From assembly GCA_964500675.1 (NCBI GenBank), contig CAZCNY010000008.1:105686-169685 (forward strand): a stretch of DNA of 64,000 bases. Reading direction: 5' to 3'. Below, piece after piece: positions 37,535-46,295 of the stretch. The first letter of the stretch is position 1, and every line of letters starts with the position of its first letter. This stretch comes from CAMLJR01 sp964500675. Lineage in GTDB: Bacteria > Pseudomonadota > Gammaproteobacteria > Pseudomonadales > CAMLJR01. A program made the translations under genes and the position numbers. The notes below the pieces were generated by a model that saw only the letters and a program-made list of their open reading frames with translations, was not told the DNA's origin and ran no database searches.

Positions 37535-38500
37535 ATGGCAGGTCATAGCAGTGCGGGACACGAGCATTATCATGTCCCGGAGCAGAGCAAGTTGGCGATA
37601 TGCGCCGCGTTCGGATTATTTCTGAGCGTATTCGGTGCTGGCAACGTTATCAACGATACTCACTATCACGCCGGTGAACCATCGCATGCGGGTTTTATTT
37701 TGTTTGCCGGCCTGGCGTTTTTTATCGGGACGCTGTTCGCTTGGTTTCGCACAACGATTAGCGAAAACCGCGCGGGCATGAACAGCGCGCAATTGAAACA
37801 CTCCTATGTGCTCGGCATGCAGTGGTTCATCTTCAGTGAAGTGATGTTCTTTCTCGCTTTCTTTGGTGCGCTGTTCTATGTGCGCGTGCTGGCGGGACCG
37901 TGGCTCGCGAGCATGGGCGCACACGCAGAAAATTATCGGATCTGGGGCGATTTCAAATTTCAATGGCCGCTGATGGAAACACCGCAACAAGCGGTCGGTA
38001 TCGCCAAGCAGTACATGGCGAATAATGGCACCTTTGCCGGCCCGGAAAAAAATCTGTCGTTTCCTGGGTGGCACAATCTTGCACATTGGGTGCCGCTCTA
38101 CAACACCATCGTGCTTTTGTCATCGAGCTTTACCGTGCATATCGCGCACATGGGTATCAAGGAAGGCAACCGCGCGAAGTTGAAATTGTGGCTCGCAATT
38201 ACTGTTGCGTTGGGCCTGACCTTCGTTTTCTTACAGTACAAGGAGTACCACGAAGCGTTCACCGAACTCGGCCTAACGTTGAAATCAGGAATTTATGGCA
38301 CGACGTTTTTCATGCTGACGGGCTTTCATGGTTTTCACGTCATCATGGGCGCGACAATTTTGCTCGTGCAATTTCTGCGCGCTAGCGTGGCGGGACACTT
38401 TACCGCGGATGATCAGTTTGGTTTTGAAGCAGCGTCGTGGTACTGGCACTTTGTCGATGTGGTGTGGGTCGGCTTGTTCCTTTTTGTCTACATCCTGTAA
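37535..38500 (+). CDS. coxC: Cytochrome c oxidase subunit III
   Basis: 321 residues with GGAGA before the ATG; seven membrane helices. Contains a longer loop between helices III and IV (about 125-180, HAENYRIWGDFKFQWP...) than the shortest bacterial forms, as in relatives. C-terminal HFVDVVWVGLFLFVYIL is diagnostic. Ends three bases before the convergent DUF2909 gene. Confidence 0.96.
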   Translation: MAGHSSAGHEHYHVPEQSKLAICAAFGLFLSVFGAGNVINDTHYHAGEPSHAGFILFAGLAFFIGTLFAWFRTTISENRAGMNSAQLKHSYVLGMQWFIFSEVMFFLAFFGALFYVRVLAGPWLASMGAHAENYRIWGDFKFQWPLMETPQQAVGIAKQYMANNGTFAGPEKNLSFPGWHNLAHWVPLYNTIVLLSSSFTVHIAHMGIKEGNRAKLKLWLAITVALGLTFVFLQYKEYHEAFTELGLTLKSGIYGTTFFMLTGFHGFHVIMGATILLVQFLRASVAGHFTADDQFGFEAASWYWHFVDVVWVGLFLFVYIL

Positions 38501-38503
38501 CTA

Positions 38504-38746
38504 TCATCGAGCCGGCGTCGTGGGGGCTGCGCGTTGCGCATCCCACGGCGCTTGTGACCCCAGCTTGCCCGTATACACGCCGTAAATTAGAAAACCCATC
38601 AGCAATAACGCAAGAACCAAACGTACCGATAGCGAATGCCAGGTGCGATAGCTGGCGCCCTTATCTTTGAGCAAGAACACATAACCGCTGAACAGGCTCA
38701 CCACCAGAGCGATGAACAGCAGGACAATGACAAATTTGATCCACAT
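38504..38746 (-). CDS. DUF2909 twin-transmembrane protein
   Basis: 80 residues from ATG 38746 with GGAG upstream. Two hydrophobic helices (about 3-25 and 43-62) joined by a basic loop (KDKGASYRTWHSLSVR). DUF2909 genes are regularly found, in this opposite orientation, between coxC and surf1 in pseudomonads; probably linked to oxidase assembly but uncharacterised. Confidence 0.88.
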   Translation of the reverse strand: MWIKFVIVLLFIALVVSLFSGYVFLLKDKGASYRTWHSLSVRLVLALLLMGFLIYGVYTGKLGSQAPWDAQRAAPTTPAR

Positions 38747-38829
38747 GAAGTTACGCTCCGCTGAGTATGCGGCCGCAGCCGACGAGAAATGCAGTATACA
38801 CAAGCGCGATCGGTCCGCCTGACGCTGTT

Positions 38830-38857
38830 GTTATGAAGCCTGTGTTATGAAGCCTGC
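38830..38857 (+). repeat. 14-bp tandem duplication making a five-codon upstream ORF
   Basis: Two adjacent copies (38830-38843, 38844-38857) of GTTATGAAGCCTGT, differing only in the last base. The first copy starts a mini-ORF ATG-AAG-CCT-GTG-TTA-TGA (38833-38850) whose TGA overlaps the surf1 ATG (38847) as ATGA. Confidence 0.75.
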
Positions 38858-39587
38858 GTTGCATTGGAAAATTCACTGGCCGACAACGTTGCTGACGTTG
38901 CTGTTGCTGCCGCTGTTGCTCGGTCTCGGCCGTTGGCAATTGCAGCGCGCTGAAGAAAAGCGCGTCGCGCAAGCGGCGTTTGCGGCAGCGCGCGCGGCGG
39001 CGCCGCTCGATATCGCGCAATTGCCGGCGCAGCCCGAGCAGTACGCGCGCGTGCATATCGCGGGGCATTACGATAATGCGCATAATTTTTTGCTCGATAA
39101 TCGTATGTCGCACGGTCATTTCGGCTACGAAATTCTCACCGTATTCGTACCGGCGACAACAGCGACTGCTGTGCTCGTCGATCGCGGTTGGGTCGAGGGT
39201 GATCCCTCCCGTGTGCAACGCCCGCGCATTGTCGCGGTCGAAGGCGATGTCGAGCTTATCGGTTCGGTGTATCGCGATACGACGCGGTTTCATTTTTTTG
39301 ATAATCCGCACGAAACGCAGTGGCCGAAACTGATTCAAAATTTGCAAACCGATGATTTACAGCAGCAACTCGGCGCACCGATTCTGCCGTTTATCGTGCG
39401 TCTCGATACCGCGATGCCGGGAGCCTATCGCACCGAATGGCAGGTCTTCCCAAACGGGTTCGGACCCGAGCGACATATCGCGTATGCCGTGACATGGTTT
39501 GCGCTCGCTTTCGTGCTCGCCGTTATTTGGGTCGCGTCTAGCAGCAACATCACGCAACTATTTAAGAGAGACGCGCATGGTGCTTGA
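38847..39587 (+). CDS. surf1: SURF1-like heme-copper oxidase assembly protein
   Basis: 246 residues, two membrane helices (about 8-30 and 215-238) flanking a periplasmic domain. Family segments: LGRWQLQRAEEK and VLVDRGWV; acts in heme a insertion into subunit I. No good ribosome site of its own; the overlapping mini-ORF may supply one by coupling. First of surf1-unknown-ctaA-ctaB-sco. Confidence 0.94.
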   Translation: MKPALHWKIHWPTTLLTLLLLPLLLGLGRWQLQRAEEKRVAQAAFAAARAAAPLDIAQLPAQPEQYARVHIAGHYDNAHNFLLDNRMSHGHFGYEILTVFVPATTATAVLVDRGWVEGDPSRVQRPRIVAVEGDVELIGSVYRDTTRFHFFDNPHETQWPKLIQNLQTDDLQQQLGAPILPFIVRLDTAMPGAYRTEWQVFPNGFGPERHIAYAVTWFALAFVLAVIWVASSSNITQLFKRDAHGA

Positions 39588-40227
39588 TTCACAGTCAGCG
39601 GCAAAGCAGTCAGCGATAAAAAAGAAACATATCCCCGCCATCATGATGGGGATGCTGATTCTGGTCGTATTAGCGTCGACATTATTGTTTCGCGCCGCGG
39701 TTACCGGCCGTATCGATTTGCCTGCGCTGCTCGGCACGAAGAATAATGGAATTCTTATTCAGCCGCCGCGCGCCATTGCGGAGCTGCCATTGCAGTCGAG
39801 CGATGGCGAATCTTTTGATTTTTCTCAACAGCCGAAGCACTGGAGCATTGTTATCCCCGTGACATCGCATTGCGATGCGCAGTGCGAACAAACACTTTAT
39901 CTCACACGCCAGATTCACATCGCGCTGGGTAAATACAGCGATCGCGTGCGCCGTTATCTCGTGGCTACGGAATATCCGCTCGATTCCGATTTCGAAAATT
40001 TGTTGAAGCAACACCCGAAAATCGAAGTCCTGCGCGTCGACAGTCGCGAGTTCGCCAATTATTTCGCGCGCAGCGATTTACGACCGTTACAGAATCATCA
40101 GTATTTCATCGTCGATCCGAGCGGTTGGCTCATGATGTATTACGGTCCGCAGCACGGCTTTAAAGCCGTGCTCAAGGATTTGAAGTTTTTGCTCGCCAAT
40201 TCACACGAGGATGAGGGAAAAAATTAA
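39577..40227 (+). CDS. Membrane-anchored thioredoxin-like oxidase accessory protein
   Basis: 216 residues from ATG 39577 (AAGAGAG upstream), overlapping surf1 by 11 bp; the frame stays open further up inside surf1. One N-terminal helix (about 22-45), then a Sco-like periplasmic domain: LQSSDGESFDFSQQPKHWSIVIPVTSHCDAQCEQTL, with CDAQC in the place of the Sco CxxxC, and YFIVDPSGWLMMYYG. Orthologues occupy the same slot in Pseudomonas but have no settled function; a thiol or copper role is inference. Confidence 0.85.
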   Translation: MVLDSQSAAKQSAIKKKHIPAIMMGMLILVVLASTLLFRAAVTGRIDLPALLGTKNNGILIQPPRAIAELPLQSSDGESFDFSQQPKHWSIVIPVTSHCDAQCEQTLYLTRQIHIALGKYSDRVRRYLVATEYPLDSDFENLLKQHPKIEVLRVDSREFANYFARSDLRPLQNHQYFIVDPSGWLMMYYGPQHGFKAVLKDLKFLLANSHEDEGKN

Positions 40228-41261
40228 TGACATTGTTCAATCAGCCTCAATATCGTAAACCCGCGTTTTATCTCGCGCTGATTGCAAGCGCATTGGCGAT
40301 CGTCGTCGTCGGCCTGGGTGCGTTCACGCGGCTGAAACACGCCGGCCTCGGTTGCCCTGATTGGCCCGGTTGCTACGGTCATGTGTGGGCGCCGGAAGCG
40401 GGGCATGAAATCGTACAAGCCAACGCAGCCTATCCCGATATGCCCGTGCATCTCGACAAAACCTGGCCGGAAATGGTGCATCGTTATTTTGCTGGCAGTC
40501 TCGTCATTCTCACGATCGCAATTTTGATTCTTGCGATCAAGCACCGCCACAAACCGGCGCAGCCATTGAAGCTGCCTCTTTTCATTTTCGCTTTTATTCT
40601 GCTGCAAGCTGCCTTCGGAATGTGGACCGTTACGCTGAAGCTGTGGCCGCAAGTTGTCACCGCGCATTTGCTCGGCGGTTTTACCATGTTGAGTCTGTTG
40701 TGGTTGTTGACGCTGCGGCTCAATAATCAATCCTGGCAGTTCAATGACCGCGATGCCGGTCGCGTCGCGGCGCTGCGACCGTGGGTGCTGCTCGGCTTGA
40801 TCGTCGTGGTTATGCAAATCATGCTGGGCGGCTGGACGACATCGAATTACGCGGCGCTCGCCTGCTCTGATTTCCCGACCTGTCAGACGCATTGGTTGCC
40901 GCCGATGGATTTCGCCGCGGGTTTCAATATTTTTCAACACATCGGTCCGAATTATCTCGGCGGCGTCATGGATAACATGGCGCGTGTCGCGATTCACTTC
41001 ACGCATCGCGTCGGCGCGCTCGTCACGGCGCTATACACATTGACGTTGGCGTGGCGATTGTTTCGGCTTGGACTGTCCGAAACCAACCGCATGGCATCGA
41101 TACTCGTGGTGATACTGATCGCGCAACTGGCGTTGGGGATCAGTAATGTCGTGTTTGGTTTTCCGCTGATCGTTGCGGTCGCGCATAACCTGACCGGTGC
41201 GTTATTATTGCTCGTGTTTGTCACCCTCAATCATCGCGTGTTCACCGCGCAGCCGCGTTAA
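40227..41261 (+). CDS. ctaA: Heme A synthase (COX15/CtaA)
   Basis: 344 residues, eight helices. Oxidises the C8 methyl of heme O to give heme A. GAFTRLKHAGLGCPDWPGCYG with the conserved Cys pair, HRYFAGSLV, and second-half HIGPNYLGG and HFTHRVGA His ligands. Overlaps the previous stop by one base. Confidence 0.96.
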   Translation: MTLFNQPQYRKPAFYLALIASALAIVVVGLGAFTRLKHAGLGCPDWPGCYGHVWAPEAGHEIVQANAAYPDMPVHLDKTWPEMVHRYFAGSLVILTIAILILAIKHRHKPAQPLKLPLFIFAFILLQAAFGMWTVTLKLWPQVVTAHLLGGFTMLSLLWLLTLRLNNQSWQFNDRDAGRVAALRPWVLLGLIVVVMQIMLGGWTTSNYAALACSDFPTCQTHWLPPMDFAAGFNIFQHIGPNYLGGVMDNMARVAIHFTHRVGALVTALYTLTLAWRLFRLGLSETNRMASILVVILIAQLALGISNVVFGFPLIVAVAHNLTGALLLLVFVTLNHRVFTAQPR

Positions 41262-41273
41262 GAGCAGATCGCT

Positions 41274-42197
41274 ATGCCTAAATATTCCGCAAGTGCGCTT
41301 ACCTCGCCTGCAACGTGGCGCGATTACTACGAGTTGTGCAAGCCACGCGTCGTGTTGCTGATGCTGCTGACGTCGATTATCGGCATGTTCATGGCGACGC
41401 CCGGTATGGTGCCGTGGCAGATTTTATTGTTCGGCAATCTCGGTATCGCGCTATGTGCGGGCTCGGCGGCGGCAGTCAATCATCTTGTCGATCGACGCAT
41501 CGATTTAATCATGGCGCGCACGCACGATCGTCCGATTGCGCAAGGCCGCGTCGACTCCACGCACGCGATGTTATTCGCATTCATCCTCGGCGTGCTGGGC
41601 ATGACCATACTGATCACGCAAATCAATCAGCTCACCGCATGGCTGACGCTGGCTTCGCTGCTTGGTTACGCCGTCGTTTACACGCTGTGGCTTAAGCGCG
41701 CGACGCCGCAGAATATTGTGATCGGCGGAATTGCAGGCGCTGCCCCGCCGCTGCTTGGCTGGACCGCAGTGACGAACTCGATCGACGGCCACGGTCTTTT
41801 GCTCGTCTTGATTATCTTTGCGTGGACGCCGCCACATTTTTGGGCGCTCGCCGTGCATCGCCGCGATGAATACGCGAAAGCCGATATTCCGATGCTGCCC
41901 GTGACGCACGGTATCCAATACACGAAGCTGCACACGCTGCTGTACACGCTGATTCTGTTCGCGGTGACTTTACTGCCGTTCGCGACGCGCATGAGCGGGC
42001 CGCTGTATCTGCTCGGCGCCGTAGTGCTCGGCATCGGATTTTTATATTGGGCCGTGACGATGTTGATCGGTAAAAACCCCAACGCGGCGATGCAAACTTT
42101 TCGCTATTCGATCATTTATTTGATGGCGCTATTCATTATCATGTTGGCCGACCACTATATATTTCCGATGAAAATTATTTTGGAGTTGCATAGCTAA
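41274..42197 (+). CDS. ctaB: Protoheme IX farnesyltransferase
   Basis: 307-residue UbiA-type prenyltransferase that makes heme O for the oxidase. Asp-rich motif NHLVDRRIDLIMARTHDRP and second motif near HRRDEYAKADIPMLPV. Its stop overlaps the sco ATG (TAATG). Confidence 0.96.
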   Translation: MPKYSASALTSPATWRDYYELCKPRVVLLMLLTSIIGMFMATPGMVPWQILLFGNLGIALCAGSAAAVNHLVDRRIDLIMARTHDRPIAQGRVDSTHAMLFAFILGVLGMTILITQINQLTAWLTLASLLGYAVVYTLWLKRATPQNIVIGGIAGAAPPLLGWTAVTNSIDGHGLLLVLIIFAWTPPHFWALAVHRRDEYAKADIPMLPVTHGIQYTKLHTLLYTLILFAVTLLPFATRMSGPLYLLGAVVLGIGFLYWAVTMLIGKNPNAAMQTFRYSIIYLMALFIIMLADHYIFPMKIILELHS

Positions 42198-42871
42198 TGG
42201 TGTATCCCGAACCGATGGCCGAGATCAGCGCGTCGCACCGCCGCGGAATTCGATTTACTGTCGCCATCGTATTGGTATTTATCGCTGTCGTCTTGGGCGG
42301 TTTTATTTACACGATGAGTAAACCGCGCCCGCTCAGCGACAGCGCGTTGCGTGCGAACAACGCGTTCCTGTTTGAAGCGGTGCGTGATATCGGCGATTTC
42401 TCGCTCGTCGATGACAACAATAAACCGTTCACGCCGGCCGATTTACGCGGTAAATGGTCGCTGTTGTTTTTCGGTTATACGTTTTGTCCCGATGTGTGCC
42501 CCACTACGCTGGCGCAACTCAATCAGTTTTACAGCAAGCTGGAGCCCAAGTACGCGGGCGATACGCAGATCGTGTTCATCAGCGTCGATCCGGCGCGCGA
42601 CGATGTCGCGCAACTGCATGAATACGTGCATTATTTCAATATAAAATTTCGCGGCGTGACAGGTGAATTTTTAGCGTTGCAAAAATTCGCAACGGCGCTG
42701 AATGTGCCATTTTCGAAAATCCCCGGCGGGGGCGATCATTACCAAATTGAACACGGCGACAATATCGCGATCATCGATCCGCAAGGTCACTACGTAGGCT
42801 TTTTTAAATCGCCGCACCAATTGGATAAGCTGCTGACAAATTACCGTTCGATTCGATTGACGCGCGATTAG
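42197..42871 (+). CDS. sco1: SCO1/SenC copper chaperone
   Basis: 224 residues, one N-terminal membrane helix and a thioredoxin-fold periplasmic domain with the copper motif YTFCPDVCPTT and partner His in the C-terminal GGGDHYQIEH region. Metallates CuA of subunit II. Last gene of the locus; its stop overlaps the stop of the convergent pseudouridine synthase gene by four bases and no terminator is visible. Confidence 0.95.
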   Translation: MVYPEPMAEISASHRRGIRFTVAIVLVFIAVVLGGFIYTMSKPRPLSDSALRANNAFLFEAVRDIGDFSLVDDNNKPFTPADLRGKWSLLFFGYTFCPDVCPTTLAQLNQFYSKLEPKYAGDTQIVFISVDPARDDVAQLHEYVHYFNIKFRGVTGEFLALQKFATALNVPFSKIPGGGDHYQIEHGDNIAIIDPQGHYVGFFKSPHQLDKLLTNYRSIRLTRD

Positions 42872-43674
42872 TCGATACAATAATTTTTTTCATGTTTGGT
42901 CAACGGGCATGTAAAAGTCAACGATACGGCACGCAACGCCAACGGCTCCCCGCCGCGACCGTAACGATAATCGCCGATCACGGGAAATCCAATCGCTGAC
43001 AGGTGGCGGCGAATTTGATGCTTGCGCCCGGTGATTAATCGAATGTTGAGCGTGCTGCGATCGCTTTGTGTATCGTAGTGCGAGGACTCGATCTGTGTTT
43101 CGCTCGTTTTTCCATCGAGCGGTGAATCGATAATTCGCTGCTCTCCCACTGCATCGAAATTGCCCTGCACGATGACGCGGTAACGCTTTTCAATATTGCG
43201 CTGCTGCCACAACTGGGAAAATCGATCGGCCGCTTTGCGCGTATGTGCGATTAACATCAAGCCTTCCGCTTCGCGGTCGAGGCGATGCACGAGAAAACAA
43301 TCGCGTGCAGACTCAAAATATTTTTCACAGTAACGCAGCAGTGCGCAGTGATCGCCATAACGTGTGCCCTGTGCCAGCATGCCGGCGGGCTTGTTCCAAA
43401 CGCTGTAAGTTTTTTCATCGGCGATGAGTTGTGGTTGCGGGGTTTCGAGCGCGAGTAGTGCCGCGTCGTAATACAGCGCTAAGCGATCGCCGCGACGCAG
43501 CGTTTTCGTCGTACGGCGCAGGCGCTGTTCACTGCCGCGTGTCTGCAACCACACGGCACCTTTATTGAGCGCGTCTTTGATACGCATCTTCGATAATTGT
43601 GTTGCCGCAGCGAGCGCATCGAGCGCACGCGTGTTATCGGATTCGATGACTAAATGAAATTCTTGTGCGCTCAT
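42868..43674 (-). CDS. RluA-family pseudouridine synthase
   Basis: About 268 residues from ATG 43674 (MSAQEFHLVIES); an upstream in-frame ATG at 43704 is possible. N-terminal S4-like RNA-binding segment (MRIKDALNKGAVWL), catalytic HRLDREAEGLML (Asp), and C-terminal RKHQIRRHLSAIGFPVIGD. Target RNA position cannot be assigned. Starts 11 bases past znuB, so probably in the zinc operon transcript. Confidence 0.9.
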   Translation of the reverse strand: MSAQEFHLVIESDNTRALDALAAATQLSKMRIKDALNKGAVWLQTRGSEQRLRRTTKTLRRGDRLALYYDAALLALETPQPQLIADEKTYSVWNKPAGMLAQGTRYGDHCALLRYCEKYFESARDCFLVHRLDREAEGLMLIAHTRKAADRFSQLWQQRNIEKRYRVIVQGNFDAVGEQRIIDSPLDGKTSETQIESSHYDTQSDRSTLNIRLITGRKHQIRRHLSAIGFPVIGDYRYGRGGEPLALRAVSLTFTCPLTKHEKNYCID

Positions 43675-43685
43675 TCCATCTACCG

Positions 43686-44477
43686 CTAGGGTACGACAAC
43701 CCATTTGCGCGCGCTGTGCGATACCCCAAACAATAGCGCGGCACACAACACCACGGATGCGCCGGTCGGTGTATCGAGCCATACCGATAACGCGATGCCG
43801 AGTAAAACCGCCAAAACACCAAATAGCGCAGCGAACGCGACCATTTGTTCGGGTGTGCGCGACCACGGCCGCGCGCAGTTGGCGGGAATGATAAGCAGCG
43901 CGGTGACGAGCAGCACGCCGACAACTTTCATGGCAACCGCTACGAGCAGTGCCAGCAACAATAATTGCAGCAGGCGCAAGCGATCGACGTTGAGTCCTTC
44001 GACGGCTGCCAATTCCGCGTGCACAGTTGCCGCGAGCAACTTGTCCCAATACAGGCATAGAACGAACGCAATGAGCGCGCCGAGTGCTGCGATCAGCAGT
44101 AAATCGTTTCTGGTCACCGCGAGTAAGTCGCCAAACAAATAACTGTTCAGATCGACACGTGTAGTGCTGAAACTGAAAACCACTAGGCCCAGTGCGAGAC
44201 TGCCGTGCGCGATGATGCCGAGCAAACTGTCCGCACTCACCTGCGAGCGACGCTGCAACACCGCTAATAGCGCACCGACAACCAGCGCGATTGCGAATAC
44301 ACTCGTCCAGATATTGATGTGCAACAGCAAGCCGAGCGCGGTGCCTAACAGTGCTGAATGCGCGAGCGTGTCGCCGAAATAAGCCAGGCGCTGCCAAACT
44401 ACGAGCGTGCCGAGCGGTGCTGCGATCAGTGCGACAACCACGCCTGCTGCAATTGCCAGCCAGAGAAATTCAACCAT
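43686..44477 (-). CDS. znuB: Zinc ABC transporter permease
   Basis: About 263 residues from ATG 44477, overlapping the znuC stop by 8 bp. ABC-3 family permease with about eight helices; WQRLAYFGDTLAHSALLG is the conserved early segment and VKVVGVLLVTALLIIPA-like region the coupling part. Works with ZnuC and ZnuA for high-affinity zinc import. Confidence 0.94.
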   Translation of the reverse strand: MVEFLWLAIAAGVVVALIAAPLGTLVVWQRLAYFGDTLAHSALLGTALGLLLHINIWTSVFAIALVVGALLAVLQRRSQVSADSLLGIIAHGSLALGLVVFSFSTTRVDLNSYLFGDLLAVTRNDLLLIAALGALIAFVLCLYWDKLLAATVHAELAAVEGLNVDRLRLLQLLLLALLVAVAMKVVGVLLVTALLIIPANCARPWSRTPEQMVAFAALFGVLAVLLGIALSVWLDTPTGASVVLCAALLFGVSHSARKWVVVP

Positions 44478-45237
44478 GGCGATGTCCGTGCTCGGAGTGA
44501 TCGTCCGCGCAAATATCGCCATGCAAATCGTGCGCATGATTGTGATGATGATGGTACGGAGCGATCGTCGTCACCGCCGCGTCGCCGAACAATGCGCGAT
44601 AGGCGGGATCGTTGCCCACATGCGCGGGGTGTCCTTCGCAACAGATATGCTGATTGAGACACAACACGCGATCGGTTTGGGCCATCACCCAATGTAAGTC
44701 GTGCGACACCATCAATACGCCGCAATGATGCCGGCGCCTCAGTTCGGCGATCAATGCATACATCTCGGTTTGCCCGCCGACATCGACGCCCTGTACGGGC
44801 TCGTCGAGCACGAGTAAATCGGGATTGCGCAGCAGCGCGCGTGCCAATAACACGCGCTGCATTTCGCCCCCGGACAACGCATGCACGACATGGTGCTCAA
44901 GGCCGCTGGCTCCGACTTCAGCCAGTGCCGCGTCGATAACCGGCTTTTTCGCGCCGCCCAATTGTAAAAATCGCAGCGTACTCAACGGCAAATTGGCGTC
45001 GATATGCAATCGCTGCGGCATGTAGCCAATGCGCAATCCTTCGGTTCTTCTAACGGCCCCGCTAGTGGGCGCGATAAGTCCCAGGGCGAGTTTTAGCAGT
45101 GTCGATTTTCCCGCGCCATTGGGGCCGATGATGGTGATGATTTCGTCACGTTGTAGCGTGAGCGAAATTGTGTCGAGAATTTTTCGGTGATCGCGTACAA
45201 CCGAGGCGTCGCTAATCGCAAGTAGCGTTTCGTTCAT
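44470..45237 (-). CDS. znuC: Zinc ABC transporter ATPase with His-rich C-terminus
   Basis: 255 residues from ATG 45237. Walker A GPNGAGKST, signature LSGGEMQRVLLARALL, Walker B LLVLDEPVQGVD, H-loop VSHDLHWV. Residues 229-255 hold 11 His plus acidic residues (HHHHNHAHDLHG...EHGHRHG), a probable cytoplasmic zinc-binding tail. The znuA partner here lacks its usual His loop. Confidence 0.95.
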   Translation of the reverse strand: MNETLLAISDASVVRDHRKILDTISLTLQRDEIITIIGPNGAGKSTLLKLALGLIAPTSGAVRRTEGLRIGYMPQRLHIDANLPLSTLRFLQLGGAKKPVIDAALAEVGASGLEHHVVHALSGGEMQRVLLARALLRNPDLLVLDEPVQGVDVGGQTEMYALIAELRRRHHCGVLMVSHDLHWVMAQTDRVLCLNQHICCEGHPAHVGNDPAYRALFGDAAVTTIAPYHHHHNHAHDLHGDICADDHSEHGHRHG

Positions 45238-45354
45238 GGCGGATTGAGTGCGTGGTCGGTGAAAGTGGTGTTTAGTTCGCCGGCTGGCATAAACGGGGTT
45301 CATGGAAACAATAATGGTAAAGTACCGTATTTGAGGCGCGAGGACTATCGTCGC

Positions 45355-46194
45355 ATGCTTTCTACACTGCGTGTATTGTTATTGATCGCGACATTGGGAA
45401 CAACGCAATTCGCAGCGGCCGAAGTGCCGCTACGGGTGCTGACCAGCATCAAGCCGTTGCAGTTGATTGCGTTGGCGGTCGGTGGCGATGCCATTAGCGC
45501 CGATGCGCTGCTCGCTCCGCAATTTTCTCCGCACGACTATCAGCTGCGTCCATCGGATCGTGTGAAATTGAACAATGCCGGCGTTATTTTTTGGGTGGGA
45601 CCGCAACTCGAGGCATTTTTGCAACCGGCGCTCGGTGCGCTGTCGGCGCGAGCAACCATTGTCAGTCTGCAAGATGTCGATGCGGATCCACATGTATGGA
45701 TGGATCCGATTTCGGCAATTCAAATCGCGCATCGAATGGCTGCGGTATTCGCAGCACTGCAACCGCAACGGCGCGACTATTTCGACGCCAATGCCAAGCG
45801 GCTCGCGGATGCGCTTGCGCAACAAGATGCGGCGCATCGCGCACAGCTGAAACAATTACCGGCATTGCGCGGTTTTATGGTGAGCCACGATGCCTACAGT
45901 CGACTTGAACGACGCTACGGACTTGCTCATCGCGCGGCGTTGACCAATGCCGCCGATATGCCCCCGAGTGCAAGGTCTCTACTGAATATCGAACGGGAGT
46001 TGACCGATGGCAGCATTACTTGCATCTGGCGTCAGCCACAAGAAGGCAAGCTCTACCAGCGACTGGTCTCGGAAAAAAATATTCGATCGGTGACGATGGA
46101 TATCATGGCGGCACAAATACCGAGCACCAAGGATGGGATTTTGCTTTTTTATCAGCGCCTGTGGGAGGCGATGATTTCCTGCTTGACTGGCTAA
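45355..46194 (+). CDS. znuA: Zinc-binding periplasmic protein of the ZnuABC importer
   Basis: About 279 residues from ATG 45355 (AGGA upstream), signal peptide ending FAAAE. Cluster A-I solute-binding protein; zinc His residues are seen in FSPHDYQLRPSD, DPHVWMDP and VSHDAYSRL. The acidic/His-rich mobile loop common in ZnuA is absent between the first two sites. Divergent from znuCB across 117 bp where a Zur site would be expected; I could not confirm one. No zur gene is adjacent. Confidence 0.92.
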   Translation: MLSTLRVLLLIATLGTTQFAAAEVPLRVLTSIKPLQLIALAVGGDAISADALLAPQFSPHDYQLRPSDRVKLNNAGVIFWVGPQLEAFLQPALGALSARATIVSLQDVDADPHVWMDPISAIQIAHRMAAVFAALQPQRRDYFDANAKRLADALAQQDAAHRAQLKQLPALRGFMVSHDAYSRLERRYGLAHRAALTNAADMPPSARSLLNIERELTDGSITCIWRQPQEGKLYQRLVSEKNIRSVTMDIMAAQIPSTKDGILLFYQRLWEAMISCLTG

Positions 46195-46295
46195 GGCGGA
46201 GCGGCTTTTTGCGGTCAGCGTTTGCTTGCGCTGGCGTCGGGTTTTACCGATTCCAGCGCTAGTGCTTGCCGCATCGCATTGATCGAGTCCCTCGG

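Noticed and set aside
43675..44397. Long N-terminal extension of the pseudouridine synthase
   Set aside because: The extension is an out-of-frame reading of znuB; family homology starts at MSAQEF or at most ten codons before.
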